Shown here piece by piece: positions 41,819 through 51,465 of a stretch of DNA of 63,067 bases. The translations under genes and the position numbers were made by a program. The DNA comes from Terriglobia bacterium. GTDB lineage: Bacteria; Acidobacteriota; Terriglobia; Bryobacterales; Bryobacteraceae. The stretch lies in the NCBI GenBank assembly GCA_025363475.1, contig JANYDS010000031.1, positions 1 to 63,067 of the forward strand, read 5' to 3'. How positions within the stretch are numbered: the first letter of the stretch is position 1; the number at the start of each line of letters is the position of its first letter. The notes beneath the pieces are model-generated. The model was not told where the DNA came from. It did no database searches and was given only the letters and a program-made list of their open reading frames with translations.

Positions 41819-41840
41819 ATTTTAGGGAAGGTTTTTCAAG

Positions 41841-42884
41841 ATGATCATTTCAATGCGGCCCCACGCGACTAAAGAGGAGGTGGACTATGTCCGCGAACGA
41901 ATTCAGGATTTCGGTTTTAAAGTTCACTCCATCAACGGCGAGGAGAGAGTTGTGATCGGCGTCGTAGGTGTTGGCGGCGATGTAACGGCCTGCCTTGAAT
42001 CCCTTGAAGCCACTCCGGGTGTCGAAAAGGCTATGCGGATTTCCGCGCCGTATAAATTCGTCAGTAAAGAGTTCCGCAGCGAAAAGACGGTGATCCGCGT
42101 GGGCAAAGCTGCCATTGGCGGTGATGACTTCATCACCATGGCTGGCCCGTGCTCTGTAGAAAGCGAAAAACAGATCATGGAAACCGCTGAAGCGGTAGCC
42201 GAAGCGGGCGCCACGATTCTCCGCGGCGGTGCCTTCAAACCCCGCACGTCGCCCTATGATTTCCAGGGCATGGAAGAGGAAGGGCTGAAACTTCTGGCTA
42301 AGGCGCGCACAGCAACCGGCCTCGCCATCATCACCGAAGTGATGAGCGACCGCGATGTGTCCATGGTGGCCGAATATGCCGACATCATGCAGATTGGCGC
42401 GCGCAACATGCAGAACTTTGCGCTGCTCAAAGTGCTGGGCAAATGTGGACGTCCGATTCTGTTGAAGCGCGGCCTTTCATCCACCATTAAAGAACTGCTG
42501 ATGTCGGCGGAATACATTGTTGCGCATGGCAATCCGGACGTCATGCTCTGCGAGCGCGGCATCCGCACGTTTGAAACGGCGACCCGCAACACCTGTGATA
42601 TTTCGGCAGTGCCGGTGCTCAATGAACTCACTCATCTGCCCGTGATTCTTGACCCCAGCCATGCGGTGGGCAAACGCAGCCTAGTTCCTGCACTGGCGAA
42701 GGCCGGCGTTGCGGTGGGTGCGGACGGGATGATTGTTGAAGTACATCCCTGCCCCGAAAAGGCGATCAGTGATGGTGCACAGTCGCTCACAATTCCGGGC
42801 TTCCATCAGATGATGCATCAACTGGCCCCGTATATCGCGCTCTGGAAAATGGAACGCGAGGCCATGATGGCCGTCGCGGTCTAA
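41841..42884 (+). CDS. aroF: 3-deoxy-7-phosphoheptulonate (DAHP) synthase
   Basis: 347 aa, the short class I-beta form with an N-terminal ferredoxin-like domain (~1-75: [20 protein letters not shown]) and the TIM-barrel with its signatures: [46 protein letters not shown], and [12 protein letters not shown]. It condenses phosphoenolpyruvate and erythrose-4-phosphate, the first step of aromatic amino-acid synthesis. GGGAAGG upstream is the ribosome site. The attenuator 5' of it would lower expression when aromatic amino acids are plentiful. A small protein gene follows 9 bp downstream. Confidence 0.95.
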   Translation: MIISMRPHATKEEVDYVRERIQDFGFKVHSINGEERVVIGVVGVGGDVTACLESLEATPGVEKAMRISAPYKFVSKEFRSEKTVIRVGKAAIGGDDFITMAGPCSVESEKQIMETAEAVAEAGATILRGGAFKPRTSPYDFQGMEEEGLKLLAKARTATGLAIITEVMSDRDVSMVAEYADIMQIGARNMQNFALLKVLGKCGRPILLKRGLSSTIKELLMSAEYIVAHGNPDVMLCERGIRTFETATRNTCDISAVPVLNELTHLPVILDPSHAVGKRSLVPALAKAGVAVGADGMIVEVHPCPEKAISDGAQSLTIPGFHQMMHQLAPYIALWKMEREAMMAVAV

Positions 42885-42893
42885 ACCGCTGGC

Positions 42894-43811
42894 GTGACGC
42901 GGAACAAAGCATTGCCGGTGGCTCTGCTCGCTGTGGCTCTGGCCGCGGCGGGCGGCATCTGGTACCAGATGCACCGGACCAGCGTTTTTTTTGACACCCG
43001 CGCGCTGTTGTCGCGCTTCCCGGCAGAGCAGGCCACCGTCGTCAGCGCCAATTTTTTACTGCTGCGCCAGGCGGGCTTTCTGGAAGCTTCACAAGCGCCG
43101 CCTGAAGCTGAATACAAGCAGTTTCTGGATGGCACGGGCTTCGATTACAAACGTGACCTTGATTCCGTAGTGGCTTCATTCTCTTCCCAGGGCACTTTTT
43201 TTATCGCGCGCGGCAGATTTAACTGGGCACGTTTGCGCGATTATGCGGTACGTCAGGGTGGATCCTGTTATCAGGACCTTTGCCGGATTCAGGGCAGCAC
43301 ACCGGACCGCCACATCTCTTTTCTGCCCCTGCGCGACGATGCACTGGCCCTGGCCGTAAGCACCAATGACCTTGCTGCGACGAGACTCGCGCAACCAGGA
43401 CAACCGGTGACCACGGCCTTGCCCACCGAACCGGTTTGGATATCCATCCCTGGCAGCGAAATGCGGAAGCCCAATGCCCTGCCCGGCGGCCTTCGCTATA
43501 TGCTGTCGGCATTGCAGAATACAGACCGGATCATCATCACAGCCGGACCAGCGGCAGCCGGCATTGAGGCACGGCTGGAAGCCCGCCTGGAAACCACCTG
43601 TCGCACTCCCGATGATGCGAAGGTCCTGGCAAGCGAGTTAAGGATTGCCACATCCACGCTCAAGCAGGCGATTGCGCAGGACCCGCAATTGCATGGCGAC
43701 GAACTGGCTGCGATGCTGAGTGCCGGGAGCTTTGATAATGCCGACCGGAAAGTACTCGGGCGGTGGCCCCTGGGGAAAAACCTCCTCGCCATGCTGACTG
43801 CCGGTATCTAA
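42894..43811 (+). CDS. Membrane-anchored hypothetical protein downstream of aroF
   Basis: 305 aa from a GTG at 42894. One N-terminal transmembrane helix (ALPVALLAVALAAAGGIWYQ) and a periplasmic body of about 270 residues with two Cys (CYQDLCR) and no motif I recognise. Similar proteins with an N-terminal anchor and FFIARGRFNWARLRDYAVRQ-type segments occur as hypotheticals in Acidobacteria. It lies 9 bp after the aroF stop and is probably co-transcribed, but a role in aromatic metabolism is not evident. Confidence 0.72.
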   Translation: MTRNKALPVALLAVALAAAGGIWYQMHRTSVFFDTRALLSRFPAEQATVVSANFLLLRQAGFLEASQAPPEAEYKQFLDGTGFDYKRDLDSVVASFSSQGTFFIARGRFNWARLRDYAVRQGGSCYQDLCRIQGSTPDRHISFLPLRDDALALAVSTNDLAATRLAQPGQPVTTALPTEPVWISIPGSEMRKPNALPGGLRYMLSALQNTDRIIITAGPAAAGIEARLEARLETTCRTPDDAKVLASELRIATSTLKQAIAQDPQLHGDELAAMLSAGSFDNADRKVLGRWPLGKNLLAMLTAGI

Positions 43812-43831
43812 TACCTGAGACAGTACTTGCC

Positions 43832-43862
43832 AACGCATTCGCGCTATATTCATCAATGCGTT
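43832..43862 (+). promoter_or_regulatory. Inverted repeat around a -10 before the PqiA-like gene
   Basis: AACGCATT (43832-43839) and AATGCGTT (43855-43862) are perfect inverted 8-bp arms; TATATT (43844-43849) lies between them. Position 26 bases before the start codon suits an operator over a promoter. Confidence 0.45.
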
Positions 43863-43887
43863 CGTTGATCGAATGCCGAGGCAGTTC

Positions 43888-45159
43888 ATGAACCACTATC
43901 TCCGACTCGCTGCGGGATTGTTATTGCTGGCGGCCGCGGGCAACTCGGTCTGGCAGACCATCCATATTCTTGATTCCCGACGCATGCGCCGGATGGAACT
44001 GGCCGAGATCAGCCACGTGCGCTACGGCATTTTGAACGCGGATCGCTGGGTGGAAAAACTCGTCCCCATTCTGAACAAACAGATCGACGCGCTCGACCTT
44101 ATCTCAACCAACGGTGCGAGCCTTCGGCCCACCGTAGTTTCCGCGCTCAATCAGTTGCTGGATCAGGTTAAGCAACAGTTGTCACCCAAGCCCCTGCCGG
44201 ACGCCAAGCCCGCAGGATTTGCCGCACAGGCGCAGGCCATGATCATCACCAACATGCTGGCCGGCCTCAAACCGCATGTTCCTGAATACGCCGACATGGT
44301 GCTCAGGGAGCTGGGAAAACCGGACAATAAGAAGGCCATCAGGGAATACGTCCGGAGCGCCGTTGCTGACGGTGCGAAAGCTACGTTCGGTGCGGTCGAC
44401 ATGACGTGGTACTCGGCAATTCTGAAGCAGTACAGTTGCGCCGACGGCGTCGCGTGTCAGGCCGAACTGAGCAGACGAATACAGGATCTGGATTCGAGAG
44501 TCGCGTTCCACTGCCTGCTGGCACTGGGTGCGAGTGTACTCGGATTTCTGCTGCTGAGCACGCACCGCCTGGCTATCGCCGTGCAGCTCTTGTTCTGCGT
44601 CACCCTGTTGCTGGGCGGTATCCTCTCTCCGATGCTCGAAGTGGAGGCGACGATATCGAAGATCTCCCTTACCTTCTTCGGGCAGCCCATCTCGTTCGGT
44701 GAACAGCTGCTCTATTACCAGAGCAAGAGCGTCCTTGAAGTTTTCCAGACGCTGATCTCAATGGGCCAGCCGGAGATGATGCTGGTGGCGGTGCTGATCC
44801 TGATGTTTAGCGTGGTGTTCCCCGCGCTGAAAGTGATTACGGTTGGCCTGTGCCTGATCAACCCGGTGTGGCTCACGAAATACCGGCTGGCCCGGTTCTT
44901 CGCGCTCGAATCTTCCAAGTGGTCAATGGCCGATGTGATGGCGCTGTCGATTTTCATGGCTTTTGTAGCGTTCAACGGTCTGATCGGCAATGCGATGAAC
45001 GGCCTGAAAGGCGCGGGTGCTGAACTGGTCATTCCGACTGACAGTTCCAAAATCCTGCCGGGCTTTTACCTCTTTGTGGGCTTCTGCCTGACCAGTTTGT
45101 GGCTCGCACGGAAGATGGAATTGAGCCTGCGGATTCAGCCATCGCAGGGCATAGACTGA
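43888..45159 (+). CDS. PqiA-like multi-pass membrane protein with large external loop
   Basis: 423 aa from the ATG at 43888, placed by GAGG seven bases upstream (an ATG at 43873 is possible). A first helix (~5-22), a loop of about 180 residues, then six or so helices with the paraquat-inducible protein A signature in the C-terminal half (FALESSKWSMADVMALSIFM, FSVVFPALKVITVGLCLINP). PqiA-type proteins act in envelope lipid transport beside MCE proteins. The large insert after the first helix is unusual for the family. No PqiB gene is adjacent. Confidence 0.72.
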   Translation: MNHYLRLAAGLLLLAAAGNSVWQTIHILDSRRMRRMELAEISHVRYGILNADRWVEKLVPILNKQIDALDLISTNGASLRPTVVSALNQLLDQVKQQLSPKPLPDAKPAGFAAQAQAMIITNMLAGLKPHVPEYADMVLRELGKPDNKKAIREYVRSAVADGAKATFGAVDMTWYSAILKQYSCADGVACQAELSRRIQDLDSRVAFHCLLALGASVLGFLLLSTHRLAIAVQLLFCVTLLLGGILSPMLEVEATISKISLTFFGQPISFGEQLLYYQSKSVLEVFQTLISMGQPEMMLVAVLILMFSVVFPALKVITVGLCLINPVWLTKYRLARFFALESSKWSMADVMALSIFMAFVAFNGLIGNAMNGLKGAGAELVIPTDSSKILPGFYLFVGFCLTSLWLARKMELSLRIQPSQGID

Positions 45160-45226
45160 GGAGCGCTCGGGAGCCCACAAACCGCCTGGCGGCATGGGCG
45201 CGTCGGCTGGTGTATAAATGTTTTGC

Positions 45227-46339
45227 ATGATCAAAACACTGATAGCCCTTGCTCTGGCTTGGATGGCGTTCGCACAGGCTCCGCCGAGCGGCCATACCGC
45301 ACCTCCGGAACAGGCGAAGGTGAAGCCTGTGAACGGCCTTCCCAACCCCTATGAAACCGTGCGGGATTTTGGCGTCCTGCCTGACGGCCGCAAATGGGGC
45401 TCAGTCAGCGCCATCAATGTCGACGCCGACGGCAAGAGTATCTGGGCCGGCGACCGTTGCGGCGGCAACAGCTGCGCGGGGTCAGACGCAGACCCGATCG
45501 TGAAACTCGACCCCTCCGGCAAAGTTGTACAGAGCCTGGGTAAAGGACTGTTGCTTTGGCCCCACGGCATGTTCGTCGACAAGCAGGGCAACGTGTGGGT
45601 GGCAGACGGTCGCTCGGCCACGCCGGAGGAACTGCAGAAATTCCCCGGCGCGGCAGGCAAGGGCCATGCGGTGATCAAGTTCAGCCCGCAGGGGAAAGTG
45701 CTGCTGACGATTGGCACGCCCGGTGTGGCTGGCAATCCGCCGGACAAACTCAATGAACCGAATGACGTTCTGATCGCTCCGGACGGCAGCATTTTTATCG
45801 CGGAAGGACATGGCGTTCAATTCCTCGACAAAGGCGCGCCCGATACCGTGGCACGGGTTTCAAAATACACTCCGGACGGCAATTTTATCAAGAGCTGGGG
45901 CGGGTTTGGCTATGGGCCAGGCGAATTTCGCGGCGCACATTCGCTGGCGATGGATTCGCGGGGACGTCTCTTCGTGGCAGACCGTGGCAACCGGCGTCTT
46001 CAGATCTTCGATCAGGAAGGCAAGTTTCTGGATATGTGGTATCAGTTCAGCCGCATTAGCGGGATCTATATTGATGCGAAAGACACGCTGTATGCGATTG
46101 ATTCCGAGTCCGACGATAACTTTAATCCGGGCTGGCGCAAGGGCCTGCGCGTAGGTAGTGCAAAGACCGGTGAGGTGTGGTTCTTCGTTCCGGAGCATGT
46201 GTCAAAGCGTGGTTCGGGCATGGGCGGATATGGATCCATGGGTGAAGGCGTCGCGGTGGACTCGCAGGGGAATGTGTTTGGTGGTGAGGTCGGCCCGATT
46301 CAGGGCGTGACCAAGTTCATTCCCAGGTTGAAGCGGTAG
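45227..46339 (+). CDS. Exported NHL-type beta-propeller (peptidyl-hydroxyglycine-lyase-like)
   Basis: 370 aa with signal peptide MIKTLIALALAWMAFAQ. Propeller strands repeat (GMFVDKQGNVWVADGRSATP, SLAMDSRGRLFVADRGNRRL, GIYIDAKDTLYAIDSESDDN), as in NHL/PAL proteins, which include peptidyl-alpha-hydroxyglycine lyase and 6-bladed lactonase-like enzymes. TATAAA (45213-45218) ends eight bases before the ATG with no ribosome site between, so the mRNA is probably leaderless. Similar proteins are at 60270 and 61390. Confidence 0.8.
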   Translation: MIKTLIALALAWMAFAQAPPSGHTAPPEQAKVKPVNGLPNPYETVRDFGVLPDGRKWGSVSAINVDADGKSIWAGDRCGGNSCAGSDADPIVKLDPSGKVVQSLGKGLLLWPHGMFVDKQGNVWVADGRSATPEELQKFPGAAGKGHAVIKFSPQGKVLLTIGTPGVAGNPPDKLNEPNDVLIAPDGSIFIAEGHGVQFLDKGAPDTVARVSKYTPDGNFIKSWGGFGYGPGEFRGAHSLAMDSRGRLFVADRGNRRLQIFDQEGKFLDMWYQFSRISGIYIDAKDTLYAIDSESDDNFNPGWRKGLRVGSAKTGEVWFFVPEHVSKRGSGMGGYGSMGEGVAVDSQGNVFGGEVGPIQGVTKFIPRLKR

Positions 46340-46475
46340 GTGAGAATTGAGAAAAGGCACTCACCCCCGGAAGCCTTGAGATACGAGGAAACGCAGGTTC
46401 GTCAATTCCAATGCTGATGCTGCTACAAATAGAAATCCACGATGCGGTGAAACGGGAGCATTGTCGGGAAATGGC

Positions 46476-46604
46476 TTAAGAAATCGGGCGTTCAGGTTCC
46501 CATTCGTCTGGTTCGTCGCGGGTGATCCGGTCTTTGGGGTCTTCCTGCTTTTGTTGGGCGAGGCGCTGTTCGCGTTCTTTTCGTTCTTCGATTCCGTCGG
46601 CCAT
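46476..46604 (-). CDS. Small charged protein
   Basis: 42 aa, MADGIEERKEREQRLAQQKQ then EDPKDRITRDEPDEWEPERP, about half charged residues and no hydrophobic segment. AGGAC lies seven bases before the ATG. Such short acidic/basic proteins are found repeatedly as hypotheticals, but I cannot name a family. Between 46340 and 46475, and 46605 and 46784, I see no other gene. Confidence 0.4.
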   Translation of the reverse strand: MADGIEERKEREQRLAQQKQEDPKDRITRDEPDEWEPERPIS

Positions 46605-46784
46605 GGGGTCCTGTTTGTATTGTAGGTGAACCGGGTTGGCGTGGTTATTTGGAGACAAATCAAAGGCGTACACGGATGAGGCGGATGTCCCGTGGATTTT
46701 CTTCCGAATCGTCGGCACGGGAACTGAGGGTTCGGAAATCACAGGCGCTTGTGAGTTAACCCGCCAGCGACGGTCGCACCCCAC

Positions 46785-47202
46785 TCACCAGGCATCACAT
46801 CCCGAAAATGCCGCTGAGAAGAGCCAGTGATGGCCTTCCAGGTCTTCGGCTCCATACTGCCGTTCGCCATAACCCGTCTCATGCAGATCCTCCACAATCC
46901 TGGCGCCGCTTGACTTTGCTTGTTCGAAGTGTGCATCAACATCGTCAGTGAACACCGTCAGACGCTGAGTCCGGTATCCGACTTGCGCCGGGCTGGCGCA
47001 CCCGGCCCGCGCACTATGGAGCATGATCCAGGCATCGCCGAGGTGCATCTGCACTCCCTGGACCTTGGCCGCCCGGTTCGCTGTAACGGTAATGTTCGGA
47101 AAAACCAAATGCCTTCGTCAGCCAGGCCACCGCAGCTTCAACGTTCTGGTAAGTCAAATGCGGCAGGATGATATCGGCCGGGACAGACCTGTTTTTCAAC
47201 AT
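46785..47202 (-). pseudogene. VOC-family (glyoxalase-fold) gene with a single-base frameshift
   Basis: From the ATG at 47202 the frame reads MLKNRSVPADIILPHLTYQN, VEAAVAWLTKAFGFSEHYRY, a VOC start. After GEPGG-like Pro-Gly-Gly near 47067 the reading continues only one base on: KVQGVQMHLGDAWIMLHSAR, LTVFTDDVDAHFEQAKSSGA, GAEDLEGHHWLF, the rest of the domain with the metal His and Glu. Removing one base of the CC/GG pair at 47067-47068 restores a normal gene. Real mutation or assembly error. Confidence 0.8.
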
Positions 47203-47226
47203 GAGCCACTTTATAGCACTAATCAC

Positions 47227-48306
47227 ATGCGCTACATTTCTAAAGTGCACTCCGATACAGCGTTTGTCCGGCAGGGCGAGGAACTCAACGCAACTGCGCT
47301 CACCGAATACCTGACCGGCCGAATCAACGGCACCGCCTCCGGCATCCGCATCGAACAATTCCCCAACGGCCATTCCAATCTGGTTTACCTGGTGGAAATC
47401 GCAGGGCGTGAATATGTCCTCAGGCGTCCGCCCCTTGGTCCGGTCGCGCCAAAAGCCCATGACATGGCGCGCGAATATAAGGTGCTTCACGCCGTGCATC
47501 CCCATTTTCCCGAAGCGCCGGAAGTGTACCTGCTCTGCGAAGACGCGGCAGTGCTGGGCGGGCCTTTTTTTCTAATGGAACGCCGTAACGGCGTAGTCAT
47601 CCGCGATCAGGTACCTGCCGAACTGGCGGCCATCCCGGGTTATCAGCATCTGGTGAGCGAGGCATTTATCGACTGCATGGTGAGGTTGCATTCCATTGAT
47701 GTGTCCCAACCCGGTCTCGCTTCTCTGGGCAAACCGGAAGGCTTCGTCGAGCGCCAGGTCAGGGGCTGGACGGAACGCTGGAACCGCGCGAAGACCGAAG
47801 AAATGCCCGAGATGGACCGCGTAGTGCAGTGGCTGCACAAGCGCCTGCCTCCATCCCAGGGTGCTCCCACTCTGGTCCACAACGATTACAAACTCGACAA
47901 TGTAATGATGCATCCCGAGGGCAATCGCGTTGAAGCCGTACTGGACTGGGAGATGACTACTCTCGGCGATCCTCTGGCGGATCTGGGCCTCACGCTTTGC
48001 TACTGGACCTGGGCCAGCGAAGCTGCGAAAGATGATCCGCATCCGGCCACACCCGTGATCACTAATCAGCCCGGCTGGTGCACCCGCGACGAATTCCTGC
48101 ACCGCTACGCCACGCTTACAGGGCGTGACGTAACCCACGTCGGCTACCACGAAGTTCTGGGCATTTTCAAACTGGCCGTGATCCTGCAGCAGATCTACTA
48201 TCGCTTCCACGCGGGGCAAACGCAGGACGAACGCTTCCGCAATTTCGACCGGCGTGTTCGCGGCCTGGTCAAACTTTCAGCAGAGCTCGCGGAGCGCTAC
48301 AGTTGA
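47227..48306 (+). CDS. APH-type kinase (LvaA/ACAD11 kinase-domain-like)
   Basis: 359 aa with an aminoglycoside-phosphotransferase fold: EQFPNGHSNLVYLVEIAGRE, YVLRRPP (ATP-binding Lys replaced region), VHNDYKLDNVMMHP (catalytic Asp220) and LDWEMTTLGDPLADLGLTLC (metal Asp). In mammalian ACAD10/ACAD11 and in the Pseudomonas putida lva operon such kinases phosphorylate the 4-hydroxyl of 4-hydroxyacyl-CoA. Being the first gene of an operon with an ACAD11-like dehydrogenase makes that more likely than antibiotic resistance. TATAGC at 47212-47217 may be its -10; the mRNA may be leaderless. Confidence 0.82.
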   Translation: MRYISKVHSDTAFVRQGEELNATALTEYLTGRINGTASGIRIEQFPNGHSNLVYLVEIAGREYVLRRPPLGPVAPKAHDMAREYKVLHAVHPHFPEAPEVYLLCEDAAVLGGPFFLMERRNGVVIRDQVPAELAAIPGYQHLVSEAFIDCMVRLHSIDVSQPGLASLGKPEGFVERQVRGWTERWNRAKTEEMPEMDRVVQWLHKRLPPSQGAPTLVHNDYKLDNVMMHPEGNRVEAVLDWEMTTLGDPLADLGLTLCYWTWASEAAKDDPHPATPVITNQPGWCTRDEFLHRYATLTGRDVTHVGYHEVLGIFKLAVILQQIYYRFHAGQTQDERFRNFDRRVRGLVKLSAELAERYS

Positions 48307-49031
48307 GCCGCGTCTATCTGGTAAGACACGGCCAGGCGGGCACGCGCAAGGCTTACGATTCACTTTCTGACCTGGGTAAACTGCAAGCACGCCTTCTTGG
48401 TGAATATTTTGTTTCTGAGGGTTTGCAGTTTTCCGCAGCTTATCGGGGGGCGATGGTACGCCAGGCCCAAACGGGGGCTGAAGTGCAGGCGGCTTACCAC
48501 GATGCCGGCTTGCCGTTCCCCGAAATTGAACTGGAAAATCGCTGGAATGAATTCGATCTCGACCACATTTATAAGGCACTGGCCCCGCAACTCGCAGCCG
48601 CTGATCCCCAGTTTCAGCGTGACTATGAAGAGATGGCTGCGCTCGCGCGCGCCGCTGCGGATCAGCATGGCGCAGGAGTGAACCGGCGCTGGATGCCCTG
48701 CGATATCAAAATCGTGGAAGCGTGGCTCCGGGCCACTCACCCTTATGACGGCGAAAGCTGGCAGACTTTCCGCAGCCGTGTCGCCGACAACAAATCGCAT
48801 CTGGGACGCGCCGAAAAGGATGCTGATATTGTGATTTTCACTTCCGCAACTCCCATCGGGGTCTGGGCAGCGCTTACGATGGACGTGGTGGATGAGCGTG
48901 CCATGAAACTGGCGGGCGTAGTGCAAAATGCCTCTTATACGGTGATACGATTGCACGACGAACAACTGCGGCTGCATACTTTTAATGCGGTTCCGCATCT
49001 GACATCAGCGGATTTGCGAACGTACCGGTAA
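48303..49031 (+). CDS. Histidine-phosphatase superfamily protein
   Basis: 242 aa from a TTG overlapping the upstream stop (TTGA). The N-terminus [20 protein letters not shown] has the RHG motif (His9), [18 protein letters not shown] the second Arg, and the C-terminal [20 protein letters not shown] the last catalytic stretch, as in phosphoglycerate-mutase-like phosphatases. It removes phosphates from small metabolites or phosphopeptides. The two adjacent acyl-CoA pathway genes suggest a phosphorylated acyl intermediate or a coenzyme-A precursor as substrate; this is inference. Confidence 0.82.
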   Translation: MSRVYLVRHGQAGTRKAYDSLSDLGKLQARLLGEYFVSEGLQFSAAYRGAMVRQAQTGAEVQAAYHDAGLPFPEIELENRWNEFDLDHIYKALAPQLAAADPQFQRDYEEMAALARAAADQHGAGVNRRWMPCDIKIVEAWLRATHPYDGESWQTFRSRVADNKSHLGRAEKDADIVIFTSATPIGVWAALTMDVVDERAMKLAGVVQNASYTVIRLHDEQLRLHTFNAVPHLTSADLRTYR

Positions 49032-49050
49032 GCGGCGAAACGGGGGGATT

Positions 49051-50259
49051 ATGGTTTTCGATTATTCCGACAAAGTAAAAGACCTGCAAAAGCGCGTTGG
49101 CGATTTCATGGATGAGCATGTCTATCCGAATGAAGCCAGTTACCATGCGCATTGCGGCGGCCCCGATAAATGGAAACCGGTTCCGGTCATTGAAGCGATC
49201 AAGCCGAAAGCGCGCGCCGCCGGTTTATGGAATTTGTTTCTGCCGGAAAGCGGCCACGGCGCAGGGCTCACCAACCTTGAGTACGCGCCCCTTTGCGAAA
49301 TCATGGGCCGCTCCACGATGGGCCCGGAAGTCTTCAACTGCTCGGCTCCCGATACCGGCAACATGGAAGTGCTGGAACGCTACGGTTCACCCGAACTCAA
49401 AACGCAATGGCTGAAGCCGCTGCTGGCGGGCGAAATCCGGTCGTGCTTCGCCATGACTGAACCCCGCGTGGCTTCTTCCGATGCCACCAACATTGAATCC
49501 AGCATCGTTCGCGAGGGCGATGAATACGTGATCAACGGGCTGAAATGGTGGAGCTCGGGTGCAGGCGACCCGCGTTGCAAAGTCGCGATCTTTATGGGCA
49601 AGACTGACCCTGCAGCCCGCAAGCACCAGCAGCAGTCGATGATCGTGGTGCCGATGGATGCCCCCGGCGTCACCATCAAACGGATGCTCACCGTTTACGG
49701 CTATGACCATGCGCCGCACGGCCATGGCGAAGTTCTCTATGAAAACGTACGCGTCCCCGCAGGCAACCTGCTGCTCGGCGAAGGGCGCGGTTTTGAGATC
49801 GCCCAGGGACGGTTGGGACCGGGCCGCATCCACCACTGTATGAGGCTTATCGGCGTGGCCGAACGCGCCCTCGAAGCCATGTGCCGAAGGGTACAGACAC
49901 GCACTGCATTCGGAAAAACGATTGCAGAACAGGGAACGATTCGCGCGGACATCGCGGCGTCGCGCATGGAGATTGAACAGGCCCGGCTGCTGGTTCTCAA
50001 AGCCGCTTACATGATGGATACGGTGGGCAACAAAGTGGCAAAATCTGAGATCGCCATGATCAAAGTGATTGTTCCCAACGTGGCGCTGCGCGTGATTGAC
50101 CGCGCCGTTCAGGCACACGGCGCTGCTGGCGTTTGCGACGATTTCCATCTCGCCGCCGCATGGGCCAACTCCCGCACGCTCAGGCTGGCTGATGGTCCGG
50201 ATGAAGTCCACGCCGAATCCATTGCGAAAATTGAACTGCGTAAATACGAAACAAAATAG
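49051..50259 (+). CDS. Acyl-CoA dehydrogenase, ACAD11-like
   Basis: 402 aa. Contains stretches closely resembling the dehydrogenase domain of human ACAD11: [79 protein letters not shown], and LADGPDEVH at the C-terminus. In the ACAD10/11 pathway this fold eliminates phosphate from 4-phosphoacyl-CoA to give an enoyl-CoA. The kinase that would supply that substrate is two genes upstream. FAD-dependent, cytoplasmic. Starts 20 bp after the phosphatase stop. Confidence 0.88.
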   Translation: MVFDYSDKVKDLQKRVGDFMDEHVYPNEASYHAHCGGPDKWKPVPVIEAIKPKARAAGLWNLFLPESGHGAGLTNLEYAPLCEIMGRSTMGPEVFNCSAPDTGNMEVLERYGSPELKTQWLKPLLAGEIRSCFAMTEPRVASSDATNIESSIVREGDEYVINGLKWWSSGAGDPRCKVAIFMGKTDPAARKHQQQSMIVVPMDAPGVTIKRMLTVYGYDHAPHGHGEVLYENVRVPAGNLLLGEGRGFEIAQGRLGPGRIHHCMRLIGVAERALEAMCRRVQTRTAFGKTIAEQGTIRADIAASRMEIEQARLLVLKAAYMMDTVGNKVAKSEIAMIKVIVPNVALRVIDRAVQAHGAAGVCDDFHLAAAWANSRTLRLADGPDEVHAESIAKIELRKYETK

Positions 50260-50268
50260 GCACTCATT

Positions 50269-51456
50269 ATGGACCTGAATCTTTCCGCTGAAGAAACAAA
50301 ATTTCGCGACGAACTGGCCGCCTGGCTGAAGGCCAATGTTCCGTCGGACTGGGAAACGCACCGCCTGCATGACACCATGCATGACCGTTTTGATTTCCTG
50401 CGCAAGTGGCAGAAACGTGTCTTCGAAGGCGGCTGGGCGGGCGTTGCGTGGCCTAAAGAATACGGTGGCCGCGGTGCGGGCCTGATGGAACAGGTCATCT
50501 TCACGGAAGAGATGGCGAAGGCCAGCGCGCCTCCACTGGCGAACGTTCTGGGCCTCGCGCTGATTGGCCCCACCATCGTGGCCTACGGAACTGGCGCGCA
50601 GAAGAAACGTTACCTCGCTAACATTCTCAGCGGTGATGAGATCTGGTGTCAGGGCTTCTCTGAACCGAACGCCGGGTCAGACCTTGCGGGCCTGCGCACC
50701 GAAGCGCGCCTTGAAGGCGATCACTACATCGTCAACGGCCAGAAGGTTTGGAACAGCTACGGCTGGGCTGCCGACTGGTGCGCGCTGGTCACTCGCAGTG
50801 ACCCCGCTTCACAGAAACACAAAGGCCTTTCTTACCTGCTGGTGGATATGAAGAGCCCCGGCATTGAGGTCCGCCCGCTGCGCCAGTTGACCGGGGAATC
50901 CGAGTTCACCGAAATCTTCTTCCGCGACGTCAAGGTTCCTGCGGAAAACGTACTGGGGACAGCGGGAGACGGCTGGAACGTAGCGCTGGGTACTCTCGCG
51001 CATGAACGCGCAACTTTGGGCGTCTCTGCGCAGATTGCGATCCGTCGTCAGATTGACCGTTTGATTGAACTCTCACACGAAGTGGAAGCCAACGGAACCG
51101 TCGCAGCTCAGGACCCGCTCACCCGTCAAAAACTTGCTCAGTCTTACATCGAAAACGAAGTGCTGCGGCTGAACCAGATGCGGGCCGTGAGCAAGATCAT
51201 TCAGACCGGTGCGCCGGGGCCTGAAGGGTCGATCCTCAAGCTGGCCTGGAGCGAATCGAACCAGCGGTTCCAGATTGTCGCGCAGGAAATGCTGGGCGCT
51301 TACGCACAGCTCACCGGTGGCGACTTTGCCATCGACGCAGGCGCATTCTCCTACGCCTACCTGCGCACACGCGGTAACACAATCGAAGCGGGCACGTCAG
51401 AAATTCAGCGCAACATCATCGGCCAGCACGTACTCGGGCTGCCCAAGAGTTACTAG
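50269..51456 (+). CDS. Acyl-CoA dehydrogenase (large-subunit-like)
   Basis: 395 aa. ACAD features: EGGWAGVAWPKEYGGRGAGL, WCQGFSEPNAGSDLAGLRTE, NGQKVWNSYGWAADWCALV, and RGNTIEAGTSEIQRNIIGQH at the C-terminus, where the residue before GT is Ala instead of the catalytic Glu of SCAD-type enzymes. Together with the next gene it looks like one half of a heteromeric ACAD, as in steroid and branched-chain acyl-CoA catabolism. Ten bases after the previous stop. Confidence 0.88.
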   Translation: MDLNLSAEETKFRDELAAWLKANVPSDWETHRLHDTMHDRFDFLRKWQKRVFEGGWAGVAWPKEYGGRGAGLMEQVIFTEEMAKASAPPLANVLGLALIGPTIVAYGTGAQKKRYLANILSGDEIWCQGFSEPNAGSDLAGLRTEARLEGDHYIVNGQKVWNSYGWAADWCALVTRSDPASQKHKGLSYLLVDMKSPGIEVRPLRQLTGESEFTEIFFRDVKVPAENVLGTAGDGWNVALGTLAHERATLGVSAQIAIRRQIDRLIELSHEVEANGTVAAQDPLTRQKLAQSYIENEVLRLNQMRAVSKIIQTGAPGPEGSILKLAWSESNQRFQIVAQEMLGAYAQLTGGDFAIDAGAFSYAYLRTRGNTIEAGTSEIQRNIIGQHVLGLPKSY

Positions 51457-51465
51457 GGGACCAAC

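Noticed and set aside
47227-48306. Antibiotic resistance (aminoglycoside phosphotransferase)
   Set aside because: The fold is shared, but the operon context with an ACAD11-like dehydrogenase and an acyl-CoA ligase points to acyl-CoA metabolism.
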